A stretch of 64,000 bases of DNA from Akebia trifoliata (taxonomy: Eukaryota; Streptophyta; Magnoliopsida; Ranunculales; Lardizabalaceae): NCBI GenBank assembly GCA_017979445.1, contig CM030714.1, positions 13,573,892-13,637,891 of the forward strand, written 5' to 3'. The position numbers and the translations under genes were made by a program. Under the pieces are notes generated by a model. The model was not told where the DNA came from and did no database searches. It saw only the letters and a program-made list of their open reading frames with translations. This document shows, piece after piece, positions 1 through 10,394 of this stretch (the stretch's first letter is position 1; the number at the start of each line of letters is the position of its first letter).

Positions 1-1042
1 AAATTTAACGATACCATTACCTCTATTAGATTTAAGAAAAATATTATTGACTAGTGTATATATCTGAAAATCAGTGGAAGTAAGTTTATTATGTTGATTT
101 TATATGTGGATGATATTCTATTTGCTAGTAGTGATATTGATTTATTGCACAAAACCAAGAATTATCTTACTAAGAATTTTAAGATGATTGATATGGGTAA
201 GGCAACATATATTATAGGCATAAAAATTCGTAGGAATCGATCTCAAAGATTATTATGGTTGTATCAGAAATGTTATATCAACAAAGTCTTAGAGAAATAT
301 AATATGCAATCTTGTTCTAATTGTGATGCGCCTGTCGAGAAAAGATACAAGTTCAACGTGGTGCAATGTTTGCAGAATGATTTAGAAAATAAGCAAATGA
401 AGGATATTCCATACACTTCAACTATTGGGAGTTTAATGTATGCTCAAACCTGTACCAGACCAGATATTAGTTTGCAATTAGAAAAATATCAAAGTAATCT
501 AGGAATAGATCATTAAAAAGTTACAAAAAAAGTTATGAGGTATCTACATGGGACGAAATATTATATATTCACTTACTAGAGATCAGATCATTTTGATGTG
601 ATCGAGTACTCGGATTCAGATTTTTTTCGAATGCTTTGATAGTAGAAAGTCTATATCAGGTTTCGTATTTCTACTAGTAAAAGAGTTATCTCATGGAAGA
701 ATGTGAAGTATAACATTACTACTTCATCCACTATGGAGACTGAATTTGTGGCATATTTTGAAACTACAAATCATACTTTTTGGTTATAGCATTTTATCTC
801 AAGACTTGGGGCTATCGACTTTATAGTTAGGCGACTGAAGATATATTGTGATAATACCACAACTATGTTTTTCTTTAAGAATGGAAAGTACTCAAATTGT
901 GCGAAACATATGGAAGTCAAGTACTTGGTAGTTGGAGAAAGCGTCCAGAAATAGTTAATGTCATTAAAAAATATTAGTACAACTCAATGATAGTTGATCC
1001 ATTAATAAATGGGTTATCACCAAAAGTTTATAAAGAACATTG
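1..1042 (+). pseudogene. Ty1/copia pol remnant (RT and RNase H)
   Basis: This is the 3' part of a Ty1/copia polyprotein; the element begins left of the window. The open stretch 91-516 holds the reverse transcriptase active-site motif YVDDIL and, further on, the copia-typical segment around YTSTIGSLMYA and TRPDIS. After a stop at about 514 the RNase H domain continues in broken frames: YLHGTK near 540, YSDSDF near 610, ISWKN near 690, TTSSTMETEF near 720 and IYCDNT near 840, ending in a diverged GLSPKVYKEH near 1,010-1,042. Several stops and frameshifts interrupt it, so it is not functional. It was translated from the same strand as the polypurine tract and LTR that follow. Family assignment is firm; lineage within copia is not resolved. 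Confidence 0.9.
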
Positions 1043-1509
1043 ACTAGGATGGATCTTTTGGGAAAATATTTTATGTAAATGGAATAAATTATTTTGAAGT
1101 GATTATGTAATTGAAATTAACATTAGAATTAAATAAAGTTTGTTTCTGCTTATTTCCTATTATCAATTATATTATGCATATTTTTTTTGGATTTAAGTAC
1201 TATAAGAAATGTTTTGACAAGACAAAATGAAATGGGCACAATTAAAGATTATATAAGGTAGGATATTGATGACGTGGTACATGAAAAGAAGTATGACATA
1301 GATGACATACAACCGTCGTGACTCATATTAATATTTAATCGAAATATGATATTAAGGAATTTAATTATATATTGGGAATATTGGTGATTTTAAAACTCGT
1401 GATTATGTATAAAATGTTTTTTATTATAAAATCCTAAAGTTGAGTCAATTTTCAAAATATTTTAAAATTCACTATTAGCACAATCGATCTAAGGGGTCAA
1501 GTGGGAGAA
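1043..1509 (+). other. copia 3' untranslated region and polypurine tract
   Basis: AT-rich sequence between the end of the copia polyprotein and its 3' LTR. No open frame or other feature is visible in its body. It ends in a purine-rich run (AAGTGGGAGAA, about 1,499-1,509) directly before TGTTAGAACCC. The run AAGTGGGAGA before TGTT is the usual polypurine tract of plant copia elements, which primes plus-strand synthesis. Confidence 0.75.
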
Positions 1510-3581
1510 TGTTAGAACCCATGTGACATTTTGATTTCATTAACCTCCATGATTTTAATTTCTAAATTGCATGTAGATTCTATAATATAATAAATATTAA
1601 TTTTAAATGGAAACTCAATATCATTAGAATTATATTATTTAAGGAATTAGTATGAGACCTTAATAGATAGGAAACCTAGTAAAAGAATAAATCTAAGCCC
1701 TCAACCTTCATTCATAAAAGTGATTGGCTAACTCCATATTAGAGTTGATGAAAGGGACACGAAACACTGAGATAAAGGAAGTGAAAGTGCCATCGAATTA
1801 TGGATACGTATCTGATTTTTCTTTTTCTAGGAGTCACCATATAATTTTATGGTCTAGGAACCAAATATAACTTTAAATAGATAAATAATACTAAGATAGA
1901 AATAGATTATGGGTACAGGGATCAGGTTAAGAAATTGGAAGGTGTTAAGTACCAATCTCGTTCGACGAAAGTCGGTTTCTACCCCTCTCAAATATTTACA
2001 TTGTAAATTATGGACTAAATTCAAAATAATAAAAAATTATCTTTTCTATTACCTGAATGATCTTGACGATTGGTTCCCTCAAAAATTGGCGGTGAGCGTT
2101 CCCATTATGATTCTTCTTGTTTTATATTTACTTTTAGATTTGTTCCCGATTTCTGTGACGAGACTTTCTTCTCCTATAACTCAATATTTGTTTGATTTTT
2201 TAGGGTGTTTTTAGGTTAAAAATTAGGGATTGGGGTTAGATATTGACTTGGGATTCTGAATTTAGGGTTTTTAGAAGATTTTGAGAGTTTTTGACCTTTG
2301 TTTTCTAGGATTTCTCTTGAGCTACGAAATTAAGTAGTGGAGACTCATTTTTAAAGAGATTTGTTAATCAGATTAGGGTTTGATTAGGTCTCTTATAAAT
2401 AAGGTTTATCTCTAACTAATCTGTTAAGTGGTTTAGATTAATTTTCAATTAGTTTTTAATTAGGTTTTATTCGAATTTTAAATTTTTTGACTTATGTAAA
2501 CTGAGTTTTTTTTTTTTTTAACTTATGGAGAAGCCTTCAACGGAGGATTCTTTATTAAATATTAGGTGGGTCCCACTTGAATAAATAGGTCACTACTTAA
2601 AATTTGGCTCATGGACTTAATTAATTGAATTTATTTGTTCAAAAATTTTAATTTGATTTATTAAGATTTCACTTTACGTTAATTAATATTTAAAATATTA
2701 ATTTTAGATTTTCAAATTTTTGGGTTGGAAAATTATCGTTTTGCCCTCAAAAAAGATTTTTGAGTTTGGATGTCGTTTTTTGATATTTTGAAATATTTTA
2801 GAATCAATTTTTTGAAAGGAATTCAATGAGAGTATTGGTTTGTGTCACTTATGGATTTTTGGCGTGGAATGGTCGTGTACCCTATGAGGGTTTTTGTAAT
2901 TTTGTCAAATTTTGTGGAGATTGACAAAATAATTTTTTTGGTTTTAATTTATTTTTTATGTGTTCCGAAGGATTTTCTTAAGCGAATCATAACCTCTAGG
3001 GATGTTATAGTGCCAAGGGTATTTTGAAAATTTGATCATTTTTTGATGATTTTCTTGTAAAACTTCTTTTTGTCTCAACATGATGATTTCTTTGTCTTGG
3101 ATTATATTTTCCTAGTATAGCGTGGTTTTTAAAGTTTATTTACATGAAATATCTCATCTGAGTTTAGAAAATTCATCTAATAACAAATAAAATTTTTAAG
3201 AATATCCATCTATCATTGAGAACCGTCACAATCAAGTTGACGAATTGATTAATCAGGCAAGTGCAAAAATGAGGTATTTACAGGAATTGATATCCATCGA
3301 TCACAAAAATTGAGCTAATCCAAATAGAGAGAAGGGAAAAGGTGAGTGTAGAAGAAAAGACCAATCCGATTAATGTTTTGCAAAGTACACGAGGAAAGAA
3401 GATATTAAAGAGAGCATCTTCAAAAGCATTGGATTGAAGTTTAGCGATGACACAAGGTAAGTAACGATAAATTGAACTAGATTTTTGTTCATGAATGATT
3501 GTTTGATATATGGGTTTGATTGATTTTATTGGGACAAAATAATAGTCATGTTGATTATTTGAATGTATAAAATAATCAACA
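1510..3581 (+). mobile_element. copia 3' LTR, split by a Tat solo LTR
   Basis: The LTR starts with TGTTAGAACCC right after the polypurine tract and appears to end with ATCAACA at 3,581, so the ends form the inverted repeat TGTT/AACA. It is split by the 1.5-kb insertion at 1,782-3,282; without that insertion it is about 570 bp. Directly after it, within 4-5 bases, begins the large gypsy LTR copy (3,586 onwards, GATCCAGTAAC). The copia element therefore sits inside that LTR, and the missing last 90-100 bp of the gypsy LTR should lie left of the window. The 3' boundary is inferred from the inverted repeat and this junction, because the 5' LTR is not in the window. Confidence 0.7.
1782..3282 (-). 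mobile_element. solo LTR, Tat/Ogre-type family (diverged copy)
   Basis: On the minus strand it starts at 3,282 with a diverged form of TGTAGACACCCCATTTTTGC and ends at 1,782 with the complement of TGAAAGTGCC. It matches the other four LTR copies of this family in the window over its length, including the block that reads TATGGTCTAGGAACCAAA on the plus strand (about 1,849). Flanks are GGAAG (1,777-1,781) and GGAAT (3,283-3,287), a 4-of-5 target duplication, so it is a solo LTR left by recombination. It is about 1.5 kb and clearly more diverged than the copies at 15.9, 19.9 and 32.8 kb. It lies inside the copia LTR. Short open frames inside (1,909-2,214, 2,842-3,027) have no recognisable product. 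Confidence 0.85.
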
Positions 3582-4234
3582 ATCCGATCCAGTAACAATC
3601 AAATCGATTCCAGATTGGGTTAAACCCTGATTTGATATATAAAATCTAAATAATCTTCATATATTTAAATAAAACATATAATATAATTTATACACTTTCT
3701 CACATTTTGTCGGATCGAAATATGATTTATCCATAACCAATCCAATAAGATATTGGATCGGAATCCAAATACTCAATTCAAACATGAAGTTATTACATGC
3801 TTACGAATTGGATTTGCCATTGATTGCTCTAAGGTGTAGGTCTAGTTGGTTTGGGAAACTTGACGCGACCATGAGTGGTTTTGGTCTACATTTTGAAACT
3901 CAAAACTATATTTGACTGAATGTTCATCGAGTTAATGATTTGATTCTTAGATGATTGAGATTGTGTGTTCCTTTCTGAGTCATTTTGACTCAATGGGACT
4001 TGATTAAGCTCCCCCCTACTGAATAAAAAAATTACCGGATGGCATGGGGATGTAGATCATAAAATTTTAGGAATTTTCAAAATAAAAGTTAAATTTTACC
4101 ATTGGATTTGAATTTTAAATTTGAGAGATTGGTCACCATCCATTTTCAAATCCTTTGATCAAATAAAAACTATATATTTTTTTTTAATTTTTATTACTTT
4201 TTTAAAATCTATATTGCCTCAAAATTCGAGAGGG

Positions 4235-4484
4235 TATTGTTTGAAAAGTGAAATTTTGACAAGAAAATTCAACGGGCCAAAGCCCACAAATTTTAGAAAG
4301 CGAATTTTTTATGATTGCCATTCAACGGCTTAGAGTCATAAAATTTCTCCCATCCTCCATTAATTTAACGTTTTCGGTCCGTCAAAAAAACATTTTGACA
4401 ATGAAAGATTTGATGTCTTGGTCCGTCAAATTTTATGGAATTCTGGCCTTGGGCTGTCAATATAAGCTTTTTTTTTACTTTATG
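4235..4484. mobile_element. CACTA-derived MITE (shared by copies A and B)
   Basis: A 250-bp non-autonomous element that aligns with 42,377-42,632. Its ends are worn versions of the CACTA terminal repeats seen at 42,645-42,902. Subterminal motifs of the GACGG/CCGTCAAA type are repeated within it, such as CAACGGGCCAAAGCCCACAA near the left end and GGGCTGTCAATATAAGC near the right end. Because both large copies carry it at the same place, it was present before they were duplicated. No target duplication is recognisable. Confidence 0.65.
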
Positions 4485-4670
4485 GCTGAGGTGTTATTCG
4501 ACCATCTTGACAATAATCCATGTGAGTCCAACAAGCCTTAAGAAGGATGAGTTAGCCTACTAACTAATTATTTTAAACTACAGAACTAAAAGAATACCTC
4601 ATTTGGGCTAGCCTAGCAGTCCATGTTTCTCAATTGAGGACCTCAGTCCAGGCTCTATATTAATTGAGTC

Positions 4671-4782
4671 GTGCTGGGGTGACATTAGGATTTACTGAGA
4701 TTTTCACATTTCTGACGTTTATGTCTGCACCCCATGTCAGAAATGCGAAAATCACAGTGAATCCAATGTTACCCCAGCATTA
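4671..4782. repeat. Hairpin with arms of about 44 bp
   Basis: The left arm starts GCTGGGGTGACATTAGGATT and runs to TTTCTGAC; the right arm is its near-perfect inverse, from GTCAGAAATG to TTACCCCAGC, around a loop of about 20 bases. The equivalent place in copy B (about 43,090-43,150) keeps only the outer parts of the arms. It could be a tiny foldback MITE or the source of a small RNA; the sequence alone does not decide. Confidence 0.6.
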
Positions 4783-5416
4783 GTGATATTAATATTCTAA
4801 CTTTTAGCATTAAATAAAAAATACATTGCTTGGAACTTGGCCATTCGGGTTTCAGTAATGAGTCAACTCAGTTTGATGAATTTCTAGAGTTAGTGCAAAT
4901 AAATTTGGTTGAGTTAACTTGTTACTATTTGAATAGTCAGTTGCACTCCATCACTTAAAAAATCCACACGCTTCATGCTTACAATTGCACTCCAAAATAA
5001 AAAAATTGGATTCCTTTTTTTTTTTTTTTCCTTTTTTCTTTTTCCCTTCTTCTTGAAAATTAGAGAGGAATCATAAAACCAATTAAGGCTTCATGAAAGG
5101 TAGATAAAGAATTATAAGCTTCATGATCTGCAAGTCGATCAAAGATCTGCAAAAGCTCCTACTAATGTTAGATTTGGTATTAAATTTGTGGGAGCTATTG
5201 GTAATGGTGGATTCTTGTATAGGATGGAACAAAATGCAATTTTTTAGGTTGGAGTGCAATCGGTATTTGGTGATCTGCAACAAAATCATACCATGTTTTG
5301 GAATAGGCAAATTCGTCAGATCCGATGAATAGCTTGTTATTAGATCAGATCTGAATGTTGATACTTGTTCCATAGAAAATTTCTAATATCTAAGTCACAT
5401 TAGGCTTATTTTTGCT

Positions 5417-6026
5417 AAATATCAAAATGCTATTCTTTTTATTTATTTATTATTTTTAACTCCCTCACTCATATAAGAATAAAATCATAGAGGATAATTT
5501 TATCATTTTTCCCCAAACTCTGTTAGACAAAAAATATAGACTGACATCCTTTCACCGACAATTTATATTCTTGAGGTTAATCCTCTAGTTATTATTATTA
5601 TTAGTGCGAGATAAATTTTTTCATCTCACACCTCGAGATGTGTGATGTTGATTAGTAAGGACAAGTCATCTTTCTTTGACTAACGGTTTGCCATCTAGTA
5701 ATTTCACTCCAATGATCAAGTGAGTTAATAATCAAATAATTTGAGATAGATTAATAAGAGTTGCATAAATATTTATTTTTATTTTTGATGGTTGATCATT
5801 TTAAGCTCTTCAAAGAAGAAGGGAAGGTAGATGTTCTATGTATCCCATTTGTCACCCATGCTTTGGTGAAAATAAGACATTTTTCTTATTTCTTTTTATC
5901 CCCATCTCATTAGAGCTTTGCCTACCTAAATAATAATGAGTATGACGAGAGAAGTAAATAGCATTCACTACTTATCTCCTTGCAAGATAAACTTCCCATG
6001 AACTAAAAAGATTTAGGGTTACCATT
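5417..6026. other. About 600 bp present in copy A only
   Basis: Copy B joins TTTTTGCTAA directly to TACCAATATTTC, whereas copy A carries about 600 extra bases at this point. I see no open frame, terminal repeat or known element in it; it is AT-rich with a short ATT run near 5,592. It is either an insertion in A or a deletion in B. Confidence 0.5.
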
Positions 6027-6354
6027 CCAATATTTCGAACACTCTAAAACTTAAATAAACTCCTTTCTTTCACCCATTCATATTTTAATTTTAATTTCAA
6101 CATTCCCATCTTTCGCATGGGAGCTCTTGGCTTAAAGTCAATAGTAATGGGAGGCCAGTCCATCTTTTTTTTTTTTTTGAATTAGAGGAGACACTTCACA
6201 TTAAATTACCTGATTAGCAAGGGAGGTAAGTAAAAAAAATATATGTATTGATGTATTTGCACCGACCTTTGCTAATAAAGAGACCTCAAACTACAAGAGC
6301 TTGATAACCATCATACACTCTCCCGAAGCACTTCAGCTTGACATCTCTTTGTAG

Positions 6355-7410
6355 GGGCAATTCAGAAGTCCTTGAGGGAGAGTGATTGATGAACGCCATG
6401 GTGTGACTCCATATACAAACTTCTAACCGATGATGGGATAGCTCTCCTCTTAATTCAACTGTACCTGAGCAAGATAAACATTGTTCCCAACCTCCCAAGG
6501 CTTCAAGCTTTCCCTAAAAGAGATGCCAGAGCCTTCAAGGGAGAGTGAGCAATAGGTGCCCGGATATAATCCAACTTGCTCATACCCTCCACATTTACCC
6601 GATCTTCCATCTTGCATGTTGCACCTGTTTTAGAGTCTTGTTCTTTCTTCATAAATAATTCAAATTCTAGTTTTTGACAGCACTTGATCCACTCTTAATA
6701 TAGAGATGTTTTCTTGCTCTTCCGGTTATACATCATATGCAAGGCACAACTTTTTCGCTGCGCCCCCCCACCCCACCAAGTGCTCCTAATCTGTCATGCT
6801 TGGTATTGTCACCTAGCCATAGTATCTACTGATATCTTACATGGCTAGGGTGACATGTCCAAGATATCGAGGTTAGACGCCCTTGAGGGAGAGTGAGCAA
6901 TTGATGCCTTGATAAACCTTCACAACTCATACGCAAGGCACGACTTGTTCACTCCCCCCCAAGTGCTTATAATCCGTCAGGCTTGCTATTGTCACCTAGC
7001 CATAGATATCTAGTTGATATCCTACATGGCTAGGGTGACATGCACAAGATGTCGAGGTTAGAAGTCCTTGAGGGAGAGTGAGCAATGGATGCCTTGATAA
7101 TCCTTCACAACTCATAAGCAAGACACGACTTGTTCGCTCCCCCCAAGTTCTCCTAACCAGTCATACATGGTAGTATCACCGGCTGTAGATACCTACCCAA
7201 TCCTACACAGCTAGGGTGACCATGTCCAAGATGGTGAGGTTAGAAGTCCTTGAGGGAGAGTGAGCAATGGATGGCTTGATAAAATTTGACACACCATATG
7301 CAAGGCACGCTTTGTTCGTTCTTGCCCCCAAGGGCTCCTAGCCCCATCACACTTGGTAGTGTCACCTGCCGTATAATATCCTACATTGATATGTTAGAAG
7401 TCCTAGAGGG
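6355..7410. repeat. Tandem array, about 180-bp units (copy A)
   Basis: Each unit contains CTTGAGGGAGAGTGAGCAAT, then a GCAAGGCACGACTTGTTC block, a run of Cs, a TTGGTATTGTCACCTAGCC block and a GCTAGGGTGACATG block. Clear unit starts lie near 6,880, 7,058, 7,244 and 7,393, with more diverged units before them near 6,365 and 6,530. Parts of each unit are inverted to each other (CACCTAGCC against GGCTAGGGTG), so each can fold. The same array is at 44,800-45,870 in copy B. Function unknown. Confidence 0.75.
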
Positions 7411-8244
7411 AGAGAGAACAGCCAATGCCTTGAAGTTCCACGCATTTCAATAGCTCATTATCCTTGACCTTACTTAAGTTAGGATTTGGGGCCTTCTTAT
7501 AGGCCACAATTCATTAACATTAGTGAAAAGATTTAGTCAATTTATGGGGACCACCATATCTTTGATACTTGAATTCGATGGCCAAAACCAGATCGATCCT
7601 TTCAATCCTCACAAGTTGGCCCTTAAGAGACTTGGCAAGTTACTTTTCTTTTTAAGAACAATGGAATAAAGAAGCTTAGGCATCTCAACCAGCTCTATTA
7701 TTACACCAAGTCAACGTTAAACATGAATATCATCACAAATTCCCCAAATTCCTTCATGATTTTCTTATCAAATGCATTATATACGAATAGAAAATGGATT
7801 CTCCTAACCCAATCGAAACCTTGCATTTACTCGAATAAAACCTTTTTATTTAGCAGAGAGATTCTTAGGCTATTCCACTACATCTCTAATTTCCACTTGA
7901 TAGTGTTGTCACAAAATTTGATGAATATTTTGATAATTCAAAAAAATTCTCACCATAAGATATCAGTCGATTAAATCCCAAAGTGACGAATTAATCAGCG
8001 ATTTTCCAGTTATCTTTCCCTTCCCCTCCAATCTCAAGAGTTTATTTTCTTCAACTTTAAATCATCTCAACATTCTCATTTTTGATAGATTCAATTTATT
8101 AACATGCATAATACTTCTTGACAGTCCAACATTTCCCTTAATCGATCTTATAAGATTTGGATTGTATCCATATGAGATCCCAGGTCCCGATCGGATCGTA
8201 AGTAATCGGATTGGACTGAAGGTACCACTTTGATGAGGTTGTAA

Positions 8245-9104
8245 AATTTGTGAATGATTGTACCTATTCGTTTCTTAACAGTCTTCAACCTCATCTCACG
8301 TGTATAATGTCATTGAAATGCCCAAATTACCATTTTCTCATCCTCTTCACATAGTTAGGTGTTCCAACGGCGATTGCGATTATTCCAACGTTCATTGATC
8401 ATTTTTGATAATCTTTGGTCTTGAATGATGAATGGAGAGATATTCTCTTAATTTTGAACATCTAGACATATTTTTATTATTATTTATTTTGATGATTTAT
8501 ATATATAAAAAATAATAATAAAAAAGAATAATGAAGTTGAGATTCAATTTTTTATTATTTATTTTTATGATTTATCCTAACTTTCGATTTACAACTATTA
8601 TTTATGCATTTGAGGTATTTTGAGGAGATTTACCAAATATGGAAGTTGGAAAAAAGAAAAAATAAGAGGACTTGGTTCACATTACAGCGTCAAGTTCACC
8701 ATTTAATTACTATCGAGTTAATCCAACGATTTTTTTTTTTATATATGCAAATATTGTCGAATTCGACAGTAATTAAAAGGCGAACTAGACAATAAAAAGT
8801 GGTGAACTCAATGTAGTAAATGTAAATCAAATTTTTTTGTATTTCCAACTTCGATGCTGGGTAAATCTCCTCAAAACACCCAAAATACATAAATTAGAGT
8901 TGCAAATAAAAAATTACAGTTTAATCATAAAATAATTTTGAACCACAACTTCGTTCTTAATTAATTAATTAATTTATTATAAATCATAAAAAAAAAAAAA
9001 AATACGTCTAGATGTTCAAAACTAAGAGAATATTATTCTTCATTTGTCATTCATGATCAAAGATTGTCGGAACTGGTTGTAGTCACCGTTGAAAAAGTAA
9101 CAAG
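8245..9104. mobile_element. Foldback element, truncated copy
   Basis: A long inverted repeat: the left arm (from about 8,265, including GTGTTCCAACGGCGATTGCG and the block around CATCTAGACATATTTTT) is matched in reverse by the stretch ending in GTCACCGTTGAAAAAGTAAC at about 9,102. The corresponding element in copy B (47,050-48,190) is longer at both ends, so this copy has lost both outer ends. The inner part carries a second, nested inverted repeat around 8,620-8,885. It resembles long-TIR MITEs or foldback elements; it holds no transposase. Confidence 0.7.
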
Positions 9105-9902
9105 AGATTCTTTTGCCACATCAACTTTTGCTAACGCCACCCCAATTCATATGTAAATCAAACTAGCACACATCTTGGTGTGGCAATAGAAGTTTTCTTT
9201 AAAAAAAAAATGGAAAAGTGATTTTGAACTTGAAACTACTTGAAATCCAACATTACCTGATAGCAGTGATTTCTACCGCAAACCCATCAACAATGGCCAA
9301 AGAATTTCTCATCTTATAGGTCATGGGTTCAAGTGTTCTTCCCAACAACTCATCATGCTTGTTGCTCAGATACAAATCAAGCTCATGTGATCCTTTATTT
9401 CTTTTATCATAGAAACAAAATTATAAAAATATATAGCATTAGATCACTCATTTAGATAAAACAAAATGTATTTAAAATTTAAGAAAGAAAAATGAAGAAC
9501 AAACTGATCAGCTCAAAGATGCTCGTATTTGGGATTGTATTTCATAAAAACATAGTGTAATTCACTTCTATTGCTTCCCATCTTCTTCTTCTTCTTCTTC
9601 TTCTTTCATAAAAACATAGTGTAAATAACAAAGCTTTTTAGCTCTTATAACCCACATTGTTGCTATAATTATACAATGTTGATAGACATGAAATGAAGTG
9701 AAAGTCTATATTTCTCTTTTAACTCAAAATATTGGAATGCTTTTCTTCTTTGTTGTAGCTAATTGTAAGCTTCACCCTTTTTTCTCTACTTGTGTTTGTA
9801 GCTAAATATAGAAAGAAATTTTACTTCCCAAATTACTCAGCTGCTTATACATTGATGATATTTACATGACATAAGTTTAAAAGCACAATGACAACACGAT
9901 GA
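9105..9902. other. Unassigned sequence between copy A and the CACTA
   Basis: About 800 bp without a convincing gene. It contains a TTC microsatellite (about 9,583-9,605) bracketed by two copies of TTCATAAAAACATAGTGTAA. By position it would hold the 3' end of the gypsy internal region and its polypurine tract, but I could not find either. The end of the gypsy coding region and the start of its 3' LTR seem to have been lost or scrambled here. Confidence 0.5.
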
Positions 9903-10314
9903 CATTACGTGAAAATTGAAGAAAATTTTTTTTGGCTTGGCCTGACGAACTTTAGAAACTCAAATTTAACGGCCACGGGCGCACGAAATTTAGGAAATAT
10001 TTGTGCAAATTTTTTTCTCTCTCTCTCATCTATGTTTTTTTCCCTCTCTCTCTCTCTCTCTGGTTTCTCTGCATTTTTTCCCTCTCTCTCACTGGTTCGT
10101 GAGAAGTTCTCTCGATTGTGAGAATCACTTTCTTTGTTTGTCTTCCTCGATCACATCTCTTTCTCTATATCTAATCAATATCTCGATCTTTCAATACTGA
10201 AAATGATGGAATGAAGATGAGATCTAGGGGTTATCTAGAGCCTTAAAGTGATCGCTCGATTTCATAGGTTGGTGGATCCATAACATTGTTCAGTTTATTG
10301 AAGATGAGGTATTT

Positions 10315-10316
<2 letters not shown>

Positions 10317-10394
<78 letters not shown>
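10317..10394. repeat. (CT)n microsatellite
   Basis: A nearly pure run of CT dinucleotides of about 78 bp, with one interruption (CC) near 10,371. Shorter CT runs occur at 10,017-10,090 and 10,469-10,492. Open frames over these repeats encode only Arg-Glu or Ser-Leu repeats and are not genes. Confidence 0.95.

Larger units (their letters stand above)
3582..9104 (-). mobile_element. Large repeat copy A, probable 3' LTR of the gypsy element
   Basis: This 5.5-kb segment is homologous, in direct orientation and with a few indels, to 41,698-48,002. The two copies flank the minus-strand gypsy coding remains exactly where 3' and 5' LTRs belong, and copy B ends 6 bases from the tRNA primer site. Copy A lacks the last 90-100 bp (the U5 tip), as expected if the copia element of 1-3,581 inserted there. 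Within it lie a CACTA-type MITE, a hairpin, an array of about 180-bp units and a truncated foldback element. A block of about 600 bp (5,417-6,026) is absent from copy B. No coding region was recognised. The LTR reading is inference: 5-6 kb is large for an LTR, and a segmental duplication is the alternative. Confidence 0.6.

Noticed and set aside
1..516. Intact copia reverse transcriptase gene
   Set aside because: The frame ends in a stop and the following RNase H domain is broken by several stops and shifts.
3278..3598. Minus-strand open frame of 106 codons
   Set aside because: It overlaps the end of the copia LTR; no homology and no start context.
9265..9360. Second SINE suggested by GGGTTCAAGTG (box B-like)
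   Set aside because: No convincing box A at the right distance and no flanking duplication.
9909..10200. Overlapping plus-strand open frames rich in Ser-Leu
   Set aside because: Low-complexity CT runs next to the CACTA terminus; two frames are open equally, which is a sign of simple sequence.
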